This document shows, piece by piece, positions 24,428-34,560 of a stretch of DNA of 64,000 nucleotides; the first letter of the stretch is position 1, and every line of letters begins with the position of its first letter. The notes under the pieces were generated by a model. That model saw nothing but the letters and a program-made list of their open reading frames with translations. It was not told where the DNA came from and searched no databases. The translations under genes were made by a program, and so were the position numbers. The stretch is from AR5 sp041497115 (GTDB lineage Bacteria; Methylomirabilota; Methylomirabilia; Rokubacteriales; CSP1-6): NCBI GenBank assembly GCA_041497115.1, contig JBGQFW010000011.1, positions 4,825 to 68,824 of the forward strand, written 5' to 3'.

Positions 24428-25576
24428 TCATCGCAGCCCCAGCCCGCGCGCGATGATGCCGCGCAGCACCTCACGGGTGCCGCCGCGCAGGGAGAAGGAG
24501 GGCGCGCGCTGCACGAGGAAGCCGAGCGTCTGCTGCAGGTCGCTGGCGCTGTCGATCGTCGGCTCGAGGTCCACCAGCGCGTGCACGATCTCCGGCACCG
24601 ACTGCTCGAACACCGTGCCCACGTCCTTGACCACCGCCGCCTCGAGGTTGGGGTTCTGGCCGGCCTGCAGCATGCCGGCGACCGAGAGCGACATCTGGCG
24701 CAGCGTGGTGAGCTGGGCGGCGAGCCGCCCCACCACCTCGGCCGCGCGCGGGCTCGGGTCGGGGCCGACGTGCTGGATGAGCTCGAAGATCAGCGCGATG
24801 CTCGAGAGGTAGCGCTCGGGGCCGCTGCGCTCGAAGGCCAGCTCGGTCGTCACCTGCTTCCAGCCGTCGCCCTCGCCGCCCACGCGCATGTCCTCGGGCA
24901 CGAAGGCGTCCTGGAAGACGACCTCGTTGAAATGATGCGCGCCGGCCAGGTCGATGATCGGCCGGATCGTGATACCGGGGGTCGTGAGATCCACCAGGAA
25001 CTGCGAGAGTCCCTCGTGCTTCTTGTCGGGCACGACGGCGGTGCGGAACAGCGCGATGGCGTGGTTGCTGCGGTGGGCGTTGCTGGTCCACACCTTGGTG
25101 CCGTTGACGACGTAGCCGCCGTCCCGGCGCACCGCCCGGGTGCGGATCGAGGCGAGGTCGGAGCCCGAGTCGGGCTCGCTCATGCCGATGGCGAAGTAGG
25201 ACTCGCCGCGCACGATCGCCGGCAGGAAGCGCTCGCGCTGGGCCTCGGTGCCGAAGCGCAGCAGCAGCGGCCCGCTCTGGCGCTCGGCCACCCAGTGCGC
25301 GCCGGCCGGCGCGCCCGCCGCCAGCAATTCCTCCAGCAGCACGTAGCGCTCGAGGAACGAGCGCTCCTGGCCGCCGTAGCGCTTGGGCCAGGTGAGGCCG
25401 ATCCAGCCGCGCGCGCCGAGCTTGCGGCTGAACTCCGGGTCGAAGCCGCCCCACGAGTGCGCGCGGTGCACCGAGGTGCGGTCGCCCATCGCCTGGCGCA
25501 GGAACGCGCGGACCTCGTCGCGGAACGCCTCGGCCTCCGGCGGCAGGTCCTTCAGGTCGAAGTGGAACACACTCAT
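24428..25576 (-). CDS. Acyl-CoA dehydrogenase, larger partner
   Basis: 382 aa from ATG 25576. Complete ACAD layout: GARGWIGLTWPKRYGGQ near residue 54, flavin contacts SEPDSGSDLASIRT and NGTKVWTSNAHRSN, and a C-terminal helix bundle. Where most ACADs carry the catalytic Glu (YEGT), this one reads SLRGGTREVLRG, so the usual base is missing in this chain. Absence of the base in one chain and a possible one in its neighbour is the pattern of heterotetrameric ACADs. It probably acts on a bulky or branched acyl-CoA. Confidence 0.88.
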   Translation of the reverse strand: MSVFHFDLKDLPPEAEAFRDEVRAFLRQAMGDRTSVHRAHSWGGFDPEFSRKLGARGWIGLTWPKRYGGQERSFLERYVLLEELLAAGAPAGAHWVAERQSGPLLLRFGTEAQRERFLPAIVRGESYFAIGMSEPDSGSDLASIRTRAVRRDGGYVVNGTKVWTSNAHRSNHAIALFRTAVVPDKKHEGLSQFLVDLTTPGITIRPIIDLAGAHHFNEVVFQDAFVPEDMRVGGEGDGWKQVTTELAFERSGPERYLSSIALIFELIQHVGPDPSPRAAEVVGRLAAQLTTLRQMSLSVAGMLQAGQNPNLEAAVVKDVGTVFEQSVPEIVHALVDLEPTIDSASDLQQTLGFLVQRAPSFSLRGGTREVLRGIIARGLGLR

Positions 25577-25622
25577 GGTGCGGCTTGCATTATCACAGCC
25601 CCCGCGCCCCCGCAACATCGGG

Positions 25623-25634
25623 TAAGATGTCGCC
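25623..25634 (+). promoter_or_regulatory. Probable leaderless -10 box for the small secreted-protein gene
   Basis: TAAGAT (25623-25628) followed by 6 nt and then GTG 25635; no ribosome-binding site. Confidence 0.45.
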
Positions 25635-25946
25635 GTGCTCGCGCGTCGCCTCGTGACGGTTTTCGTGGCCGTGTACCTGCTGCTCGACTTCTCCCTGCCG
25701 ATGGTCCGCGGAGCCTTCGAGTTCGATCCCGACGAGTCGGTGGACTGCGCCCGGATCGAGCCGGTCGGGAACACCGTCCCCGCGCCGCTCCCCGCGCCCA
25801 TTGCGACCACACCGCGCTGCCGCGAGAGAATCGTCGTCCGCCCCGTCCGCGTTTCGCTCGCGCTCGTCGTCGCCGAGCCCGCCGGCGTCGCGCGCGACCA
25901 TCTCCGTGCCGCCGCCGATTCGCCGCCGCCCTCCGAAGACCACTAA
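25635..25946 (+). CDS. Small secreted or membrane-anchored protein, unknown
   Basis: 103 aa from GTG 25635. A hydrophobic N-terminus (LVTVFVAVYLLLDFSLPMVRG) is a signal peptide or anchor. The rest is Pro- and Arg-rich with two Cys residues (CARIE and RCRER) that could pair in the periplasm. No family recognised. The gene is supported by its position and a -10 box 6 nt before the start. It is divergent from the acyl-CoA dehydrogenases. Confidence 0.55.
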   Translation: MLARRLVTVFVAVYLLLDFSLPMVRGAFEFDPDESVDCARIEPVGNTVPAPLPAPIATTPRCRERIVVRPVRVSLALVVAEPAGVARDHLRAAADSPPPSEDH

Positions 25947-26023
25947 CCGCGCCGTCCCTCACGCCACCCGCGTCCTGTCGTCGAGGTCGCAGTCTGGATG
26001 TGCCATGTCCGAGGGAGGGCCGC

Positions 26024-26890
26024 ATGCACGGTGCGATCGAGGAGGTGCCGGCGAACGTCCGAGAGGTGGCGTCCCGCGTCCAGACGCTGTTCTTCATCCA
26101 CGTGCCCAAGACCGCGGGCACGTACCTCACGAGGGTGGCGCTGCGGCGCGTGCTCGCGGTGCTGCCGGCGCCGCGCCGGAGGCGCCTCGCCCGGCTCGCC
26201 CGGGTTCTGCGATTCGGCCCCGCCGCGCCTCCGCGCGGCACCGTCTACACCTGCGCCCATGCGGTGTGCGCGGCGAAGACGCTGGGCATCGCGCCCTATC
26301 ACCGGGCGTGGACGCAGACGTGCGCGGGATACCCGGAGCTTCGGAGCTCGCTGGTCTTCGCGGTCGTGCGCAATCCGTTCGACCTGCTGCTGAGCATGTA
26401 CCGCTACGGCTTCCCGTACCGACGGCCCCGACCGGACAAGCCGAAGGCGGCGCTCGACGCCTTCGGGTTCCCGTTCACGTCCTTCGCGGACTTCGTCAGG
26501 GCGTACTGCGATCGGGACTACCCGTGGATCATCGCCCCCCACCATCGTTTCCTGTTCTTTCAGCTCTTCGACGACGAGGGACGGTGCGTCCCCCACGTCC
26601 TCCTGCGGACGGAGCGTCTCGACGAGGGCCTCGGGCGGATCCTGCGCCTCTTCGGGGTCGAGCCGGTCGTCTCGTCGGACCGCGTGAACCCCTCGGCGCC
26701 CCCGGGAGAGCCGGACTATCGAAGCTTCTACACCGACGAGCTGCGTCGATTGGTGGAGGAGAAGTGCCGGCGGGAGCTGCAGGCGTTCGGCTACTCCTTC
26801 GACGGGCCCGACGCGCGCGTGATGATCGATCCGCGCCACGTGCGGTACAACCCGCACACGGACCAAATGACGCTCGAGACCGACGCCTGA
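26024..26890 (+). CDS. Sulfotransferase-family protein
   Basis: 288 aa from ATG 26024, with GAGGGAGGG just upstream; the long open frame before it is antisense to the acyl-CoA dehydrogenases. IHVPKTAGTYL at about residues 26-36 is the 5'-phosphosulfate loop, and VVRNPFDLLLSMY at about 117-129 is the 3'-phosphate loop of PAPS-dependent sulfotransferases (sulfotransferase family 2 type). It probably transfers sulfate to a carbohydrate or envelope polymer. No sulfate-activation or glycan genes flank it. Confidence 0.78.
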   Translation: MHGAIEEVPANVREVASRVQTLFFIHVPKTAGTYLTRVALRRVLAVLPAPRRRRLARLARVLRFGPAAPPRGTVYTCAHAVCAAKTLGIAPYHRAWTQTCAGYPELRSSLVFAVVRNPFDLLLSMYRYGFPYRRPRPDKPKAALDAFGFPFTSFADFVRAYCDRDYPWIIAPHHRFLFFQLFDDEGRCVPHVLLRTERLDEGLGRILRLFGVEPVVSSDRVNPSAPPGEPDYRSFYTDELRRLVEEKCRRELQAFGYSFDGPDARVMIDPRHVRYNPHTDQMTLETDA

Positions 26891-26903
26891 CGCGCGCCGC
26901 CGG

Positions 26904-27200
26904 TCAGCGGCCGAAGAAGCCGCCGCGCGGGCGGGCGTGGGCGTGGAAGTGGTCGGGGATGTTGCGCATGTGACCGTCCAGCCAGAACTCGCCGAGCCGC
27001 GCCGCCGCCACCTCGCGCAGCCGAAGCTGCATGTGGCGCAGGTCCTCGTCGGGGGGCGTCACGCCGTGCCAGCGCCAGACCACCATCGGCACCTCGCAGA
27101 TCTCGCACTCCGCGATCCAGCACACGTCGTCCTCGTGGAACCACTCGGTCAGCTTCGCCGCCCGGCAGAGATCGCACCCCTCGACCTTGACCCCCGTCAA
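26904..27200 (-). CDS. Small double-CxxC protein with HIT-like end
   Basis: 98 aa from TTG 27200, which overlaps the upstream stop (TTGA); no ATG or GTG is available in frame before the conserved part. Two Cys pairs (CDLC at about 8-11, CEIC at about 34-37) suggest a zinc site, and the end NIPDHFHAHARP resembles the His triad of HIT-fold proteins. It may be a degenerate HIT-like nucleotide-binding protein. Translational coupling to the 2-hydroxyacid oxidase gene is evident from the overlap. Confidence 0.7.
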   Translation of the reverse strand: MTGVKVEGCDLCRAAKLTEWFHEDDVCWIAECEICEVPMVVWRWHGVTPPDEDLRHMQLRLREVAAARLGEFWLDGHMRNIPDHFHAHARPRGGFFGR

Positions 27201-28282
27201 TAATCCGCCCCCTCCAGGAGCGGGAACGCGCTCGTCACGTGCGGCAGCGCCACCGGCGGCGCCGCGTGCAGGCAGGAGGCGTCCAGCGCGGCCAGGCGGT
27301 CGGCGCCGAGCAGCGTCAGGGCGATGCGGATCTCGTCCTCCATCAGCTCGAGCATGCGCACGCAGCCGGCGGCGCCGGCGGCGGCCAGGCCGAAGCACGG
27401 CATGCGACCCATGCCGACCAGGTCGGCGCCCAGCGCGATCGCCTTCACCACGTCGGTCCCGCGCTGGAAGCAGCCGTCCACGATGATCCGCGCCCGCTTG
27501 TCGACGGCCCGCACCACCTCGGGCAGCACGTCGAGCGAGCCGCGCCCCTGGTCGAGCTGGCGCCCGCCGTGGTTGGAGACGTAGACGACGTCCACGCCGT
27601 GCTCGCAGGCGAGCGCGGCGTCCTCCGCCGTGGCGATGCCCTTGAGGATGAGCGGCACGGGGTGCGTGTCCTTGAAGCGCTTGACGTGATCCCAGGTGAG
27701 GCCGGCCTGGTAGTCGAAGCCGGTGGCGCGCGCGCGCCAGGGCTTCACGAAGCGCCGCGCCAGGTCGCGCTCGCGCCGGCTGTAGGAGGCGGTGTCCACC
27801 GTGAGGCAGAAGCCGGTGTAGCCGTGGTCGCGGGCGCGGCGCACGTGGTCGTCCACGAAGGCGTCGTCGCCCCGCACGTAGAGCTGGAAGATGCGGAAGT
27901 TGTCGGCGGCCTTGGCGACCGCCTCCAGCCCCGGGTTGCAGACCGAGGACAGCATCTGGGGCACGCCGAACTCGGCCGAGGCCTGGGCGGCGGTGGCGCC
28001 GCCGCCCGGCGTGAAGCTCTCGATCGAGCCGATCGGCGCCAGCATCACCGGAATGCGGATCGGCTTGCCGAGGAAGCTGCTGGTGGCGTCCACCTTGGCC
28101 ACGTTGCGCAGCACGCGCGGCCGGAAGGCCAGCGAGTCGATGGCCAGCCGGTTGCGGCGCAGCGTCGTCTCCGTCTCGGCGCCGCCGACCAGGTAATCCC
28201 ACGGCCCCGGCGCCAGCGTGGCGCGCGCGGCCCGCACGATCTCGTGCAGCGTCTGGTAACGATCGTCCAAGCCTGAGCTCAT
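27197..28282 (-). CDS. FMN-dependent alpha-hydroxyacid oxidase/dehydrogenase
   Basis: 361 aa. Family TIM barrel with FMN sites LAPIGSIES and the active-site His in VVYVSNHGGRQLD, followed by IIVDGCFQRGTDVVKAIALGAD (about residues 270-291) for the flavin phosphate. Relatives are lactate 2-monooxygenase, glycolate oxidase and mandelate dehydrogenase; the two-domain features cannot separate oxidase from monooxygenase. The ATG is preceded at 7 nt by TATCCT, with no ribosome-binding site, so the message is probably leaderless. Confidence 0.9.
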   Translation of the reverse strand: MSSGLDDRYQTLHEIVRAARATLAPGPWDYLVGGAETETTLRRNRLAIDSLAFRPRVLRNVAKVDATSSFLGKPIRIPVMLAPIGSIESFTPGGGATAAQASAEFGVPQMLSSVCNPGLEAVAKAADNFRIFQLYVRGDDAFVDDHVRRARDHGYTGFCLTVDTASYSRRERDLARRFVKPWRARATGFDYQAGLTWDHVKRFKDTHPVPLILKGIATAEDAALACEHGVDVVYVSNHGGRQLDQGRGSLDVLPEVVRAVDKRARIIVDGCFQRGTDVVKAIALGADLVGMGRMPCFGLAAAGAAGCVRMLELMEDEIRIALTLLGADRLAALDASCLHAAPPVALPHVTSAFPLLEGADY

Positions 28283-28295
28283 GGCGCGGAGGATA
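28283..28295 (-). promoter_or_regulatory. Probable leaderless -10 box for the hydroxyacid oxidase gene
   Basis: Minus-strand TATCCT (28295-28290) followed by 7 nt and then the ATG. Confidence 0.5.
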
Positions 28296-28313
28296 GCAGA
28301 TTCCCGTCGGTGC

Positions 28314-28327
28314 TACGCTAGCCGGGC
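28314..28327 (+). promoter_or_regulatory. Probable leaderless -10 box for the CoA-transferase gene
   Basis: TACGCT (28314-28319), 8 nt, then ATG 28328. The divergent gap to the oxidase gene is only 45 bp and holds both boxes. Confidence 0.5.
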
Positions 28328-29614
28328 ATGCAGCCGTTCGCGAGGATCGAGGTCGTCGAGTTCGGCCAGTTCATCGCGGTGCCCTTCTGCGCCCAGCTCC
28401 TGGCCGAGGGCGGCGCTCACGTCGTCAAGGTGGAGTCGCTCGAGGGCGATCCGGTCCGCCACCTGGCGCCGCCGGCGCCCGGCGAGTCGCGCCACTTCAT
28501 CTCGCGCAACCGCGGCAAGCACGTGCTGCCGCTCGACCTCCGCCACGCCGGCGCCCGGCCGGTGATCGAGCGGCTGCTGGCCCGCGCCGACGTCGTGCTG
28601 ACCAACTTCCGTCCCGGCTTCGCCGACGAGCTGGGGCTCGACGGGGCGAGCCTGGCGCCGCGCTTCCCGCGGCTGATCGTCGGCAACGTGAGCGCGTTCG
28701 GGCGCCGCGGCCCCGACGCGCGGCTGGCCGGCATGGACATGGTCGTGCAGGCGCGCAGCGGCCTGATGGCCACGCTCGGGCGGATGCAGGACGGCGTGCC
28801 GACGGCGGGCGACGCGCCGGTCGCCGACTACATGTGCGCGCTGATCCTCTCCTTCGGCATCGCCGCCGCCCTGCTCCGCCGCGAGCGCACCGGGCGCGGC
28901 GGCGAGGTGGACGTGGCGCTGCTGATGGCCGCGCTCGTCGCCCAGAACAACTCGTTCGTGCGCGTCGAGGCGGTGGACGCCCCCGCGCACGCCGCCACGC
29001 TGGCGCGCCTGGCCGAGCTGCGCGCGTCCGGGCGGCCCCACGCCGAACAGGCCGCGCTCATGCCCACCACCCGCACGCCCGGCATGAGCGGCGTCTACTA
29101 CCGCACCTACACCACGCGCGACGCCGCCCTCGCCGTCGCCTGCGTGAGCCCGGGGCTGCAGCGCACGTTCATGAAGGCGCTCGGCCTGGAAGACCGCGCC
29201 CACGCGCAGCCGATCCTCGACCGCGACGCCCTCGCCCGCCACTACGCCGAGCTGCGCGGCCGGGCCGAGGCCGCGCTGGCCTCGCGCACGACGGCTGAGT
29301 GGAAGGCCGTCTTCGACGCCCACGGCGTGCCGGCGGCGGGCGTGGCGTTCTCGGTCGAGCTCCTCGACGACCCGCAGGTGCTCGCCAACGGCCTCCTGCA
29401 CGACCTCGCCCACCCCGCGCTGGGGGCGGTTCGCGTCCTGGCGCCCCCGCTCCGGATGGATGGCGACGGGTTCCTCCCCGCCCCGGCCACGGCCCCGTTC
29501 GGCAGCGAGACCCGGGCGCTCCTGACCTCCCTGAGCTTCACCGACGAGGAGGTCGAGGGCCTCCTGGGGGCCGGTGTGACGCAGGGTGTCAAGAGGGGTG
29601 GGAATTCGGCCTGA
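28328..29614 (+). CDS. CaiB/BaiF-type (class III) CoA transferase
   Basis: 428 aa. IEVVEFGQFIAVPFCAQLLAEGGAHVVKVE (residues about 6-35) is the standard opening, followed by FISRNRGKHVLPLDLR and LTNFRPGFADELGLD. The catalytic Asp is expected in LAGMDMVVQARSG (about residue 139). These enzymes move CoA between carboxylic acids without ATP. It probably activates a substrate of the acyl-CoA dehydrogenase and FadB/J-like enzymes nearby. Confidence 0.92.
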   Translation: MQPFARIEVVEFGQFIAVPFCAQLLAEGGAHVVKVESLEGDPVRHLAPPAPGESRHFISRNRGKHVLPLDLRHAGARPVIERLLARADVVLTNFRPGFADELGLDGASLAPRFPRLIVGNVSAFGRRGPDARLAGMDMVVQARSGLMATLGRMQDGVPTAGDAPVADYMCALILSFGIAAALLRRERTGRGGEVDVALLMAALVAQNNSFVRVEAVDAPAHAATLARLAELRASGRPHAEQAALMPTTRTPGMSGVYYRTYTTRDAALAVACVSPGLQRTFMKALGLEDRAHAQPILDRDALARHYAELRGRAEAALASRTTAEWKAVFDAHGVPAAGVAFSVELLDDPQVLANGLLHDLAHPALGAVRVLAPPLRMDGDGFLPAPATAPFGSETRALLTSLSFTDEEVEGLLGAGVTQGVKRGGNSA

Positions 29615-29662
29615 AATGTGGCATCTTACCGCGGTCGTTCGTTCAGCGAGGAGGAGCCCCTT

Positions 29663-29896
29663 ATGCAGGTAGTTGCCCTGTCCACGCCCACCCGTACGGG
29701 CTGGTCGTGGAGGATCGTGAACGCCGCCGGCGAGACGATCGAGGAGTCGCGCGAGCGATATCCGAGCATCGCCACCGCCGTCGCCACCGGCCGCAGCCGC
29801 CTGAGCCGCATGAAGATCGTCGACCGCTCGACGCCGCCCCGTCCCTATCGCGCCGCCGCCCAGGTCAAGGCGGCCGCCATGCGGAAGTCTTCGTGA
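29663..29896 (+). CDS. Small basic protein preceding rpsU, unknown
   Basis: 77 aa from ATG 29663, chosen because GAGGAGGAG lies 8 nt upstream; a GTG at 29618 would add 15 residues without such a site. Sequence is mixed alpha/beta looking and basic (GRSRLSRMKIVDRST, QVKAAAMRKS). No family recognised. Its stop overlaps the rpsU start (GTGA), so it is translationally coupled to ribosomal protein S21 and may be conserved with it. Confidence 0.65.
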   Translation: MQVVALSTPTRTGWSWRIVNAAGETIEESRERYPSIATAVATGRSRLSRMKIVDRSTPPRPYRAAAQVKAAAMRKSS

Positions 29897-30096
29897 AGAT
29901 CGAGGTCATCGACAACCAGATCGAAGCGGCGCTCAAGGCCCTCAAGAAGCGGATGCAGAAGGAGGGCCTGTTCCAGGAGATGAAGCGCCGCGCGCACTAC
30001 GAGAAGCCCTCGGTCAAGCGCAAGCGCAAGGCGGCCCAGGCGCGCCGCAAGCGGCGCAAGGCCATGCGCCGGCAGCAGCAGTCCGACGAAGACTAG
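29893..30096 (+). CDS. rpsU: 30S ribosomal protein S21
   Basis: 67 aa from GTG 29893. VKIEVIDNQIEAALKALKKRM, YEKPSVKRKRKAAQARRK and the Arg/Lys-rich tail are typical of bS21, which binds the 3' domain of 16S rRNA and helps mRNA base-pairing at start sites. The usual neighbours (dnaG, rpoD, gatB/yqeY) are absent; instead it follows a small coupled gene and precedes a broken glycosyltransferase. Confidence 0.94.
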   Translation: MKIEVIDNQIEAALKALKKRMQKEGLFQEMKRRAHYEKPSVKRKRKAAQARRKRRKAMRRQQQSDED

Positions 30097-30169
30097 GCCC
30101 GAGCGCGAACGGCCGGCTGCCCGGCCGCCGCGCGCAACGCCGGAGGCGCCCGCCTTCGGTCTCGCCCGT

Positions 30170-30360
30170 CAGCCCGCTCGCGAGTATCGCTCGCTCTCGA
30201 TCGTGATCCCCTGCTACAACGAGCGGCGCACGCTGGCGGCGGTGGTCGTGGGAGGTGCCGGTCTGCTACGCGCCGCGCACCGTCGCCGAGGGCAAGAAGA
30301 TCCGCGGGCGCGACGGCGCGCAGGCGGTGTGGACGCTGCTCCGCTACCGCGTCGGGGACT
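30170..30360 (+). pseudogene. Internally deleted family-2 glycosyltransferase remnant
   Basis: One frame gives EYRSLSIVIPCYNERRTLAAVV (about 30182-30247), the N-terminal nucleotide-sugar motif of dolichyl-phosphate-mannose-synthase-like GT2 enzymes. From about 30251 the next frame gives EVPVCYAPRTVAEGKKI followed by RGRDGAQAVWTLLRYR, their C-terminal end. The ~180 central residues, including the DxD region, are missing and the frame shifts at the join. No start codon or full frame exists. It is a decay product or a recombination scar between rpsU and the HAD gene, whose stop codon lies within its end. Confidence 0.75.
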
Positions 30361-31006
30361 CGCCGCCCAGGTCGAACCCCAGCAGCGCCGCCAGCGCGCG
30401 CAGCGCGACGGCGGGATCGTCCACCTTGATCGTCGCCATCCCTAGCGCGCGGGCGGGCTTGAGGTTGCCGCCGATGTCGTCCAGGAACGCGGTGCGCGCG
30501 GGCGGCACGCCGAGCGCGTCGCACGCCAGCGTGTAGATGCGCGGGTCGGGCTTGCGCAGCCCGACCACCCGCGACTCGACGAAGACGTCGAAGTGTGCGC
30601 GCAGGCGATGGGGGATGACGTCGTCGGCCTCGCCCGCCCGCCGCCAGTTGTTGGTCAGCGCGCCCACTCGCAGCCCCCGCGCGCGGATGCGCCGGATCGC
30701 CTCCAGCATCGCCGGCCGCGCCACGCCGGCCTCGGCGATCGCCGCCATGATCGCGGCGCCGTCCACCGCGAGGCCGTGCGCGCGGCAGTCGGCCTCGAAG
30801 GGCGCGCAGAAGGTCTCGGCGGTCAGCTCGCCGCGCTCCAGCCGCGCCCACGCCCCCGTCTCGCCGCCCGCCGCCACCACGCGGCTGATCGCGTTGGGCG
30901 CCAGCCCGCGCGCGGCCTCGTAGCGCGCGAGGGCGTGCAGCGGCGACTCCATGACGACGCCGCCCATGTCGAACAGCACGCCCGCGATGGCCGCCACGCC
31001 CGCCAT
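30344..31006 (-). CDS. HAD-IA family hydrolase (ACAD10/epoxide-hydrolase N-domain type)
   Basis: 220 aa from ATG 31006 behind GTGGAGATAAG. Motif I is FDMGGVVMES (nucleophile Asp), motif II LTNNW, motif III Lys in GLRKPDPRIY, motif IV FLDDIGGNLKPA. The FDMGGV.. and LTNNWRR wording groups it with HADs like the N-terminal domain of ACAD10 and soluble epoxide hydrolase, which are phosphatases. It is divergent from the FadB/J-like gene and may dephosphorylate a hydroxyacyl intermediate; this is inference. Confidence 0.85.
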   Translation of the reverse strand: MAGVAAIAGVLFDMGGVVMESPLHALARYEAARGLAPNAISRVVAAGGETGAWARLERGELTAETFCAPFEADCRAHGLAVDGAAIMAAIAEAGVARPAMLEAIRRIRARGLRVGALTNNWRRAGEADDVIPHRLRAHFDVFVESRVVGLRKPDPRIYTLACDALGVPPARTAFLDDIGGNLKPARALGMATIKVDDPAVALRALAALLGFDLGGESPTR

Positions 31007-31069
31007 CTTATCTCCACGTGATACCATCCCGGCATTCCCGGGCCGATTCCCGACGAACGAGGAGTTGCC

Positions 31070-33153
<2,084 letters not shown>

Positions 33154-33157
<4 letters not shown>

Positions 33158-34560
33158 GCGCCGACCTCGCGTTCACGCCGGCGACCGAGCTGGCCGCGCT
33201 GATCCGCGCGCGCACGCTCTCGCCGGTGGAGCTCACGCGCGCCGTGCTGGAGCGGATCGAGCGGCTCAACCTCACGCTCAACGCGTTCTGCACGCTCACG
33301 CCGGAGGCCGCGCTGGCCGCCGCGCGCGAGGCCGAGCAGGCCGTGATGGGGGGCCGGCCGCTGGGACCGCTGCACGGCCTGCCGTTCTCGGTCAAGGACC
33401 TGGCGCTCACCCGGGGCGTGCGCACGATGTTCGGCTCGCACATCTTCGCCGCCCGTGTGCCCGACGTGGACGCGCCGTACGTGCGCCGGCTGCGCGAGGC
33501 GGGCGGGATCTTCATCGGCAAGACGGCGTCGCCGGAGTTCGGCTGGAAGGCGCTGGGCGACAGCCCGCTCACCGGCATCACGCGCAACCCGTGGAATCCC
33601 GAGGTGACGACGGGCGGCTCCAGCGCGGGCGCCGGCGCGGCGGCCGCCGCCGGGCTCGGCCCGCTGCACCAGGGCTCCGACGGCGCCGGCTCGATCCGTA
33701 TCCCGTCGGCGTTCTGCGGGATCGTCGGCGTGAAGGCCACCTACGGCCGCGTCCCCCTCTGGCCGGTGTCGAACAACGACTACGCGACCCACGCCGGGCC
33801 GATGACGCGCACCGTCGCCGACGCCGCGCTGATGCTCGGCGTGATGGCCGGCCCCGACCCGTGGGACACGACCTCGCTCGAGAGCCCGCCCGCCGACTAC
33901 ACCGCCGCGCTCGCGCGCGGCGTGGCGGGGTTGCGCGTGGCGTTCAGCCCCGACCTCGGCGGCCTGCGCGTGGATCCCGAGGTCGCCGCGGTGGTCGCCG
34001 CCGCCGTGCGGGCGTTCGAGCCGCTCGGCGCGCGGGTCGAGGAGGTGAAGCCGGGCTTCGCCGACTCGCACGCGATGATCCGCCTCATGTGGGGCGCGCA
34101 CTACATCGGCAACTACGGCCAGTACCTCGACGAGTGGCGGGCGCGCATGGATCCCGGCCTCGTCGCGTGCATGGAGGACGCCAAGCGCTGGACCGCGCAG
34201 GAGTACGTCGCGATGCGCGGGCGGCGGATCGGCTACTGGGACAGCGTGCGCCCGCTCTTCGAGACCTACGACCTGCTGCTCACGCCGACGGTGTCGGTGG
34301 CGCCGTTCGGCGTCGGCAAGCTGAATCCCGACGGCTGGCCGCAGCACGCGTGGGACTGGTTCCCGTGGGCGTCGTTCTCCTACCCGTTCAACTTCACCGG
34401 GCAGCCGGCCGCGACGGTGCCGGCCGGCCTCACCGCCGCCGGGCTGCCCGTCGGCCTGCAGATCGTCGGCCGCCGCTTCGCCGAGACGACGGTGCTGCAG
34501 GCGGCGGCGGCGTTCGAGCAGGCGCGGCCGTGGGCGGCGCGCCGGCCGAGGATCTCGTGA
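33154..34560 (+). CDS. Amidase-signature family hydrolase
   Basis: 468 aa from GTG overlapping the previous stop (GTGA). Ser-cisSer-Lys triad visible: Lys81 in FSVKDLAL, Ser156/157 in TTGGSSAGAG and Ser180 in GSDGAGSIRIP. The end FNFTGQPAATVPAG is also typical. It hydrolyses amides to acids and ammonia; family members include GatA-like and aryl-amide amidases, but GatB and GatC are absent, so a catabolic amidase is likelier. Confidence 0.92.
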
